Both the position numbers and the translations under genes were made by a program. Shown piece after piece: positions 4,587-6,744 of a DNA stretch of 6,744 nucleotides (within the stretch, counting starts at the first letter, position 1; each line of letters begins with the position of its first letter). The notes under the pieces are model-generated. The model was given only the letters and a program-made list of their open reading frames with translations. It was not told the origin of the DNA and searched no databases. Origin of the DNA: Planctomycetota bacterium (GTDB taxonomy: Bacteria > Planctomycetota > UBA1135 > GCA-002686595); contig JAJFFA010001014.1 in the NCBI GenBank assembly GCA_021776885.1, positions 1 to 6,744 of the forward strand, read 5' to 3'.

Positions 4587-6744
4587 GAGGCGGCGTCCGC
4601 CCCCAGGTCACGGTGCAGCGCGAGGAAGGCGACGAAGTACAGGGCGGCCGAGGCGAGTAGCACGAGCTGGAAGCCGAGTTGCATCGAGACCAGGGCGGCG
4701 CTGACCGAGCCGATCACCGTCGCGCAGGCGTTGACGGCCCAGGCCCAGGGCACGAGGGCTGGCAGGTGGCGCTCGAGGACGCGGATGCCGAAGGCGAAGG
4801 GCACGCCGAGGAGCAGGGCGATGGGGGCCAGGGCCGCGCCGGCGGCGAGGAAGCGGACGGGCGTGGCGGCGCCGCCGAAGGCGGCCTCGACGCGGGGTAC
4901 GAGCAGCACGAAGAGGGCCACGCAGGCGAAGAGGCAGACCGGTACCCACCACATCCGGCGTGAGGCGCGCAGGTTGCGCGACAGGTAGCTGCCGATGCCG
5001 GTGAAGATCAGGGTGCAGAAGAGGGTGACCGTGATCGAGTGCACGGGATGGCCGAGCAGCAGGACCAGCTTCTGCATCGCCGCGATCTCGATCCCTATGA
5101 AGCCCAGACCCACGGCGCCGAAGTAGGTCAGGTAGCGCGCCTTGCCGGGCAGCGCGCCCGTCTCCCGACGCCGGGTCAGAGCCAGGGGCAAGAGCGTCAG
5201 GACCAGGCCCGCCAGGCTGACGAATAGCAGCTGGCCGAGCAGGAACAGGGGGTTGCCCTGGACCACCGAGGTCGGCGCGTCGAGAGTGCCCCGCGCCTGC
5301 TCCAGGTCACCGAAGCGCACGAACTGGAAGAAGTAGGGCCGATCGTCGTAGACCGGCGCCACGTCGAGGGGGAAGGCGTCGAGGTAGGCGGCGGGGTCCT
5401 GGGCGTCGAGGTAGGCCTCGAGCTCGTTGCCGCGGCGCTCCCCGGGGCGTACGAGCAGCTCGATGCCGGCCCCGGCCGCGAAGGCGTCGAGGCGCGCCAG
5501 CTCGTCTGCCGGGAAGGCGCCGCGGCGCGCGAGCACGGCCATCAGGGGCGGGACGTGCAGGCAGGCGATCGAGTCGGCGAAGTCGGCCCCGAGTCCGCGC
5601 TGGTCCCAGGCCTGGCGCAGGTTCGCGATCAGGCGCAGGGCCTCCGCCGGCTGGGAGAAGCGCGTCACCTGCAGGATGCCGCCGGGGGTCAGGCGCTCGA
5701 GCATCTGTCCCGCGGCCTCGACCGTGTACAGGTAGTTCTCGGCCAGCATGTAGGCCCCCGACGTGAGGGCGGTCCAGGTGTCGATGCCCGACATCTGCAC
5801 CACGTCGTAGCTCGACTCCTCGCGCAGGAGCGCGCTGCGCCCCTCCGCCGCGACCAGCTCGATGCTCGGGTCCTCGAGCAGCGCGCGGGACCAGTCCGCC
5901 AGCACGCTGCGGTGCACGTCGAGGATGGCGGCGTTCAGTTCGACGCCCTTGATGCGCCGCGCGCCGGCGTGCTTCGCGGCCCACACGTCCGGGCCGCCGC
6001 CCACGCCGATCACGAACACCGCCGGCGACTCCTTGACCGTGACGGCCGCCGAGTAGAGCGAGTGGGCCAGGGCCTCGAGCCCCGCAGGCGAAGCGCTGAA
6101 GTCCGAGACGTAGGTGCCCGCCGAGCCGTCCTGCAGCACGAAGGCCTGGCGCGGCAAGGGGATGCCCGCGGCGGCCCGGCCGCGCCCGAAGATCTGGCCC
6201 TCGCCCTCCGGCACCGCGAAAAGATCGACGCGACTGATCGCGCTCCAGCGCTGGAAGAGGCGCTGGTCGAGGTCGAGGGAGACGTCGGCGGTGACCTCGA
6301 TCTCGGCCTTGCTCGGCACGGAGAGGAGCCGGTCGAGGGTCGGGATTCCGGCCAGGGAGAGCAGCAGTCCGGCGCCCAGGAGCGCGCTGCGCGGACGGCT
6401 CGGCGCGAGGGCGCGGGCTGCCAGCGTGGCGCCGGCGCAGGCCAGGAGCGTGGCCAGGGCGATGCAGCCGCCGGCGCCGAAGCGCGCGATGGCGAAGGGG
6501 GTCGCGACGCAGCCCAGCCCGGCTCCGATCAGGTCGACGGCGTAGAGGCGATGCACGTCCCGCGCCCAGCGCGTCAAGAGCCAGGCCACCGCGGCACCGC
6601 CGAAGAAGAAGGGCACCGCCGCCACGAGCACGTAGAGGCCGAAGGCCCCGAAGCCGCGGCCCGCGGCGATGGCGACGCGCGTGTCGACCGGGAAGCGCGC
6701 CAGGAACAGGTAGACCGGCGGCAACGAGAGGGCCAGGGCCAGGC
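4583..6744 (-). CDS. Polytopic membrane protein with spermidine-synthase-like (SAM-binding) domain, 5' truncated by window edge
   Basis: The frame is open to the right edge. A TTG at 6724-6722 is a conceivable start, but in-frame hydrophobic sequence (LALALSLPP) precedes it, so the true start is probably outside the window. Numbered from that TTG (713 aa), four hydrophobic segments lie at about 28-50, 61-80, 83-107 and 112-130. A soluble domain (about 140-475) follows, then about seven helices (493-516, 531-550, 562-582, 592-609, 624-645, 657-680, 684-703). The soluble domain carries a Rossmann signature, VIGVGGGPD (238-246), the ribose-binding acid in VELN (261-264), AEGR (293-296) and YDDRPYFF (459-466). 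This matches bacterial membrane proteins annotated as spermidine synthase or SAM-dependent methyltransferase, including the conserved helix motif QKLVLLLGHP (551-560). True aminopropyltransferases have a D-S-x-D-P loop; here it reads MSGIDTW (311-317), with the first Asp replaced by Ser312. Spermidine synthesis is therefore doubtful and the substrate unknown. It converges on the kinase gene, sharing CTAG for both stops, and is not in its operon. Confidence 0.82.
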   Translation of the reverse strand, partial: LALALSLPPVYLFLARFPVDTRVAIAAGRGFGAFGLYVLVAAVPFFFGGAAVAWLLTRWARDVHRLYAVDLIGAGLGCVATPFAIARFGAGGCIALATLLACAGATLAARALAPSRPRSALLGAGLLLSLAGIPTLDRLLSVPSKAEIEVTADVSLDLDQRLFQRWSAISRVDLFAVPEGEGQIFGRGRAAAGIPLPRQAFVLQDGSAGTYVSDFSASPAGLEALAHSLYSAAVTVKESPAVFVIGVGGGPDVWAAKHAGARRIKGVELNAAILDVHRSVLADWSRALLEDPSIELVAAEGRSALLREESSYDVVQMSGIDTWTALTSGAYMLAENYLYTVEAAGQMLERLTPGGILQVTRFSQPAEALRLIANLRQAWDQRGLGADFADSIACLHVPPLMAVLARRGAFPADELARLDAFAAGAGIELLVRPGERRGNELEAYLDAQDPAAYLDAFPLDVAPVYDDRPYFFQFVRFGDLEQARGTLDAPTSVVQGNPLFLLGQLLFVSLAGLVLTLLPLALTRRRETGALPGKARYLTYFGAVGLGFIGIEIAAMQKLVLLLGHPVHSITVTLFCTLIFTGIGSYLSRNLRASRRMWWVPVCLFACVALFVLLVPRVEAAFGGAATPVRFLAAGAALAPIALLLGVPFAFGIRVLERHLPALVPWAWAVNACATVIGSVSAALVSMQLGFQLVLLASAALYFVAFLALHRDLGADAAS

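Noticed and set aside
4583..6724. TTG at 6724-6722 as the true start of the spermidine-synthase-like gene
   Set aside because: Hydrophobic in-frame sequence continues to the window edge. Family members usually have more N-terminal membrane sequence, so the gene is treated as 5' truncated.

Overview
The window is GC-rich DNA (roughly 70% by eye, not counted) with dense coding and strong G/C preference at third codon positions. The best clue to its origin is an ECF-type sigma factor gene translationally coupled to a large membrane Ser/Thr kinase. The kinase carries a degenerate formylglycine-generating-enzyme (FGE/SUMF1-like) ectodomain. This arrangement is characteristic of Planctomycetota, so a planctomycete is the favoured host; that is inference, as there is no rRNA or other marker here. 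No tRNA, rRNA, CRISPR array, insertion sequence or phage gene was seen.

Layout, left to right. (1) Positions 1-921, + strand: the 3' part of a gene for a GH113-like TIM-barrel protein, cut by the left edge, in which both catalytic glutamates appear to be replaced. (2) 922-1023: a short intergenic gap with a GC-rich hairpin and a strong ribosome binding site. (3) 1024-1539, +: a small exported protein of unknown function. (4) 1540-1671: a gap holding two tandem hairpins, probably a transcriptional boundary. (5) 1672-2307, +: an ECF-like sigma factor. (6) 2304-4586, +: a transmembrane Ser/Thr kinase whose GTG start overlaps the sigma stop by 4 bases. (7) 4583-6744, - strand: a large membrane protein with a spermidine-synthase-like Rossmann domain between transmembrane blocks. 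It converges on the kinase gene so tightly that both stop codons lie in one CTAG palindrome, and its 5' end is beyond the right edge.

The sigma factor and kinase almost certainly form one signalling unit. An outer C-terminal sensor domain (PEGA-like plus FGE-like) is joined through one membrane helix to a cytoplasmic kinase with all catalytic residues, and its likely output is the sigma factor. No anti-sigma factor gene is visible. The genes for the GH113-like protein and the exported protein run in the same direction, but hairpins separate them from each other and from the sigma gene, and no functional link between them can be shown. The most notable points are the probable pseudoenzyme state of the GH113-like protein, the degenerate FGE ectodomain of the kinase, and the non-canonical active-site loop of the spermidine-synthase-like protein.
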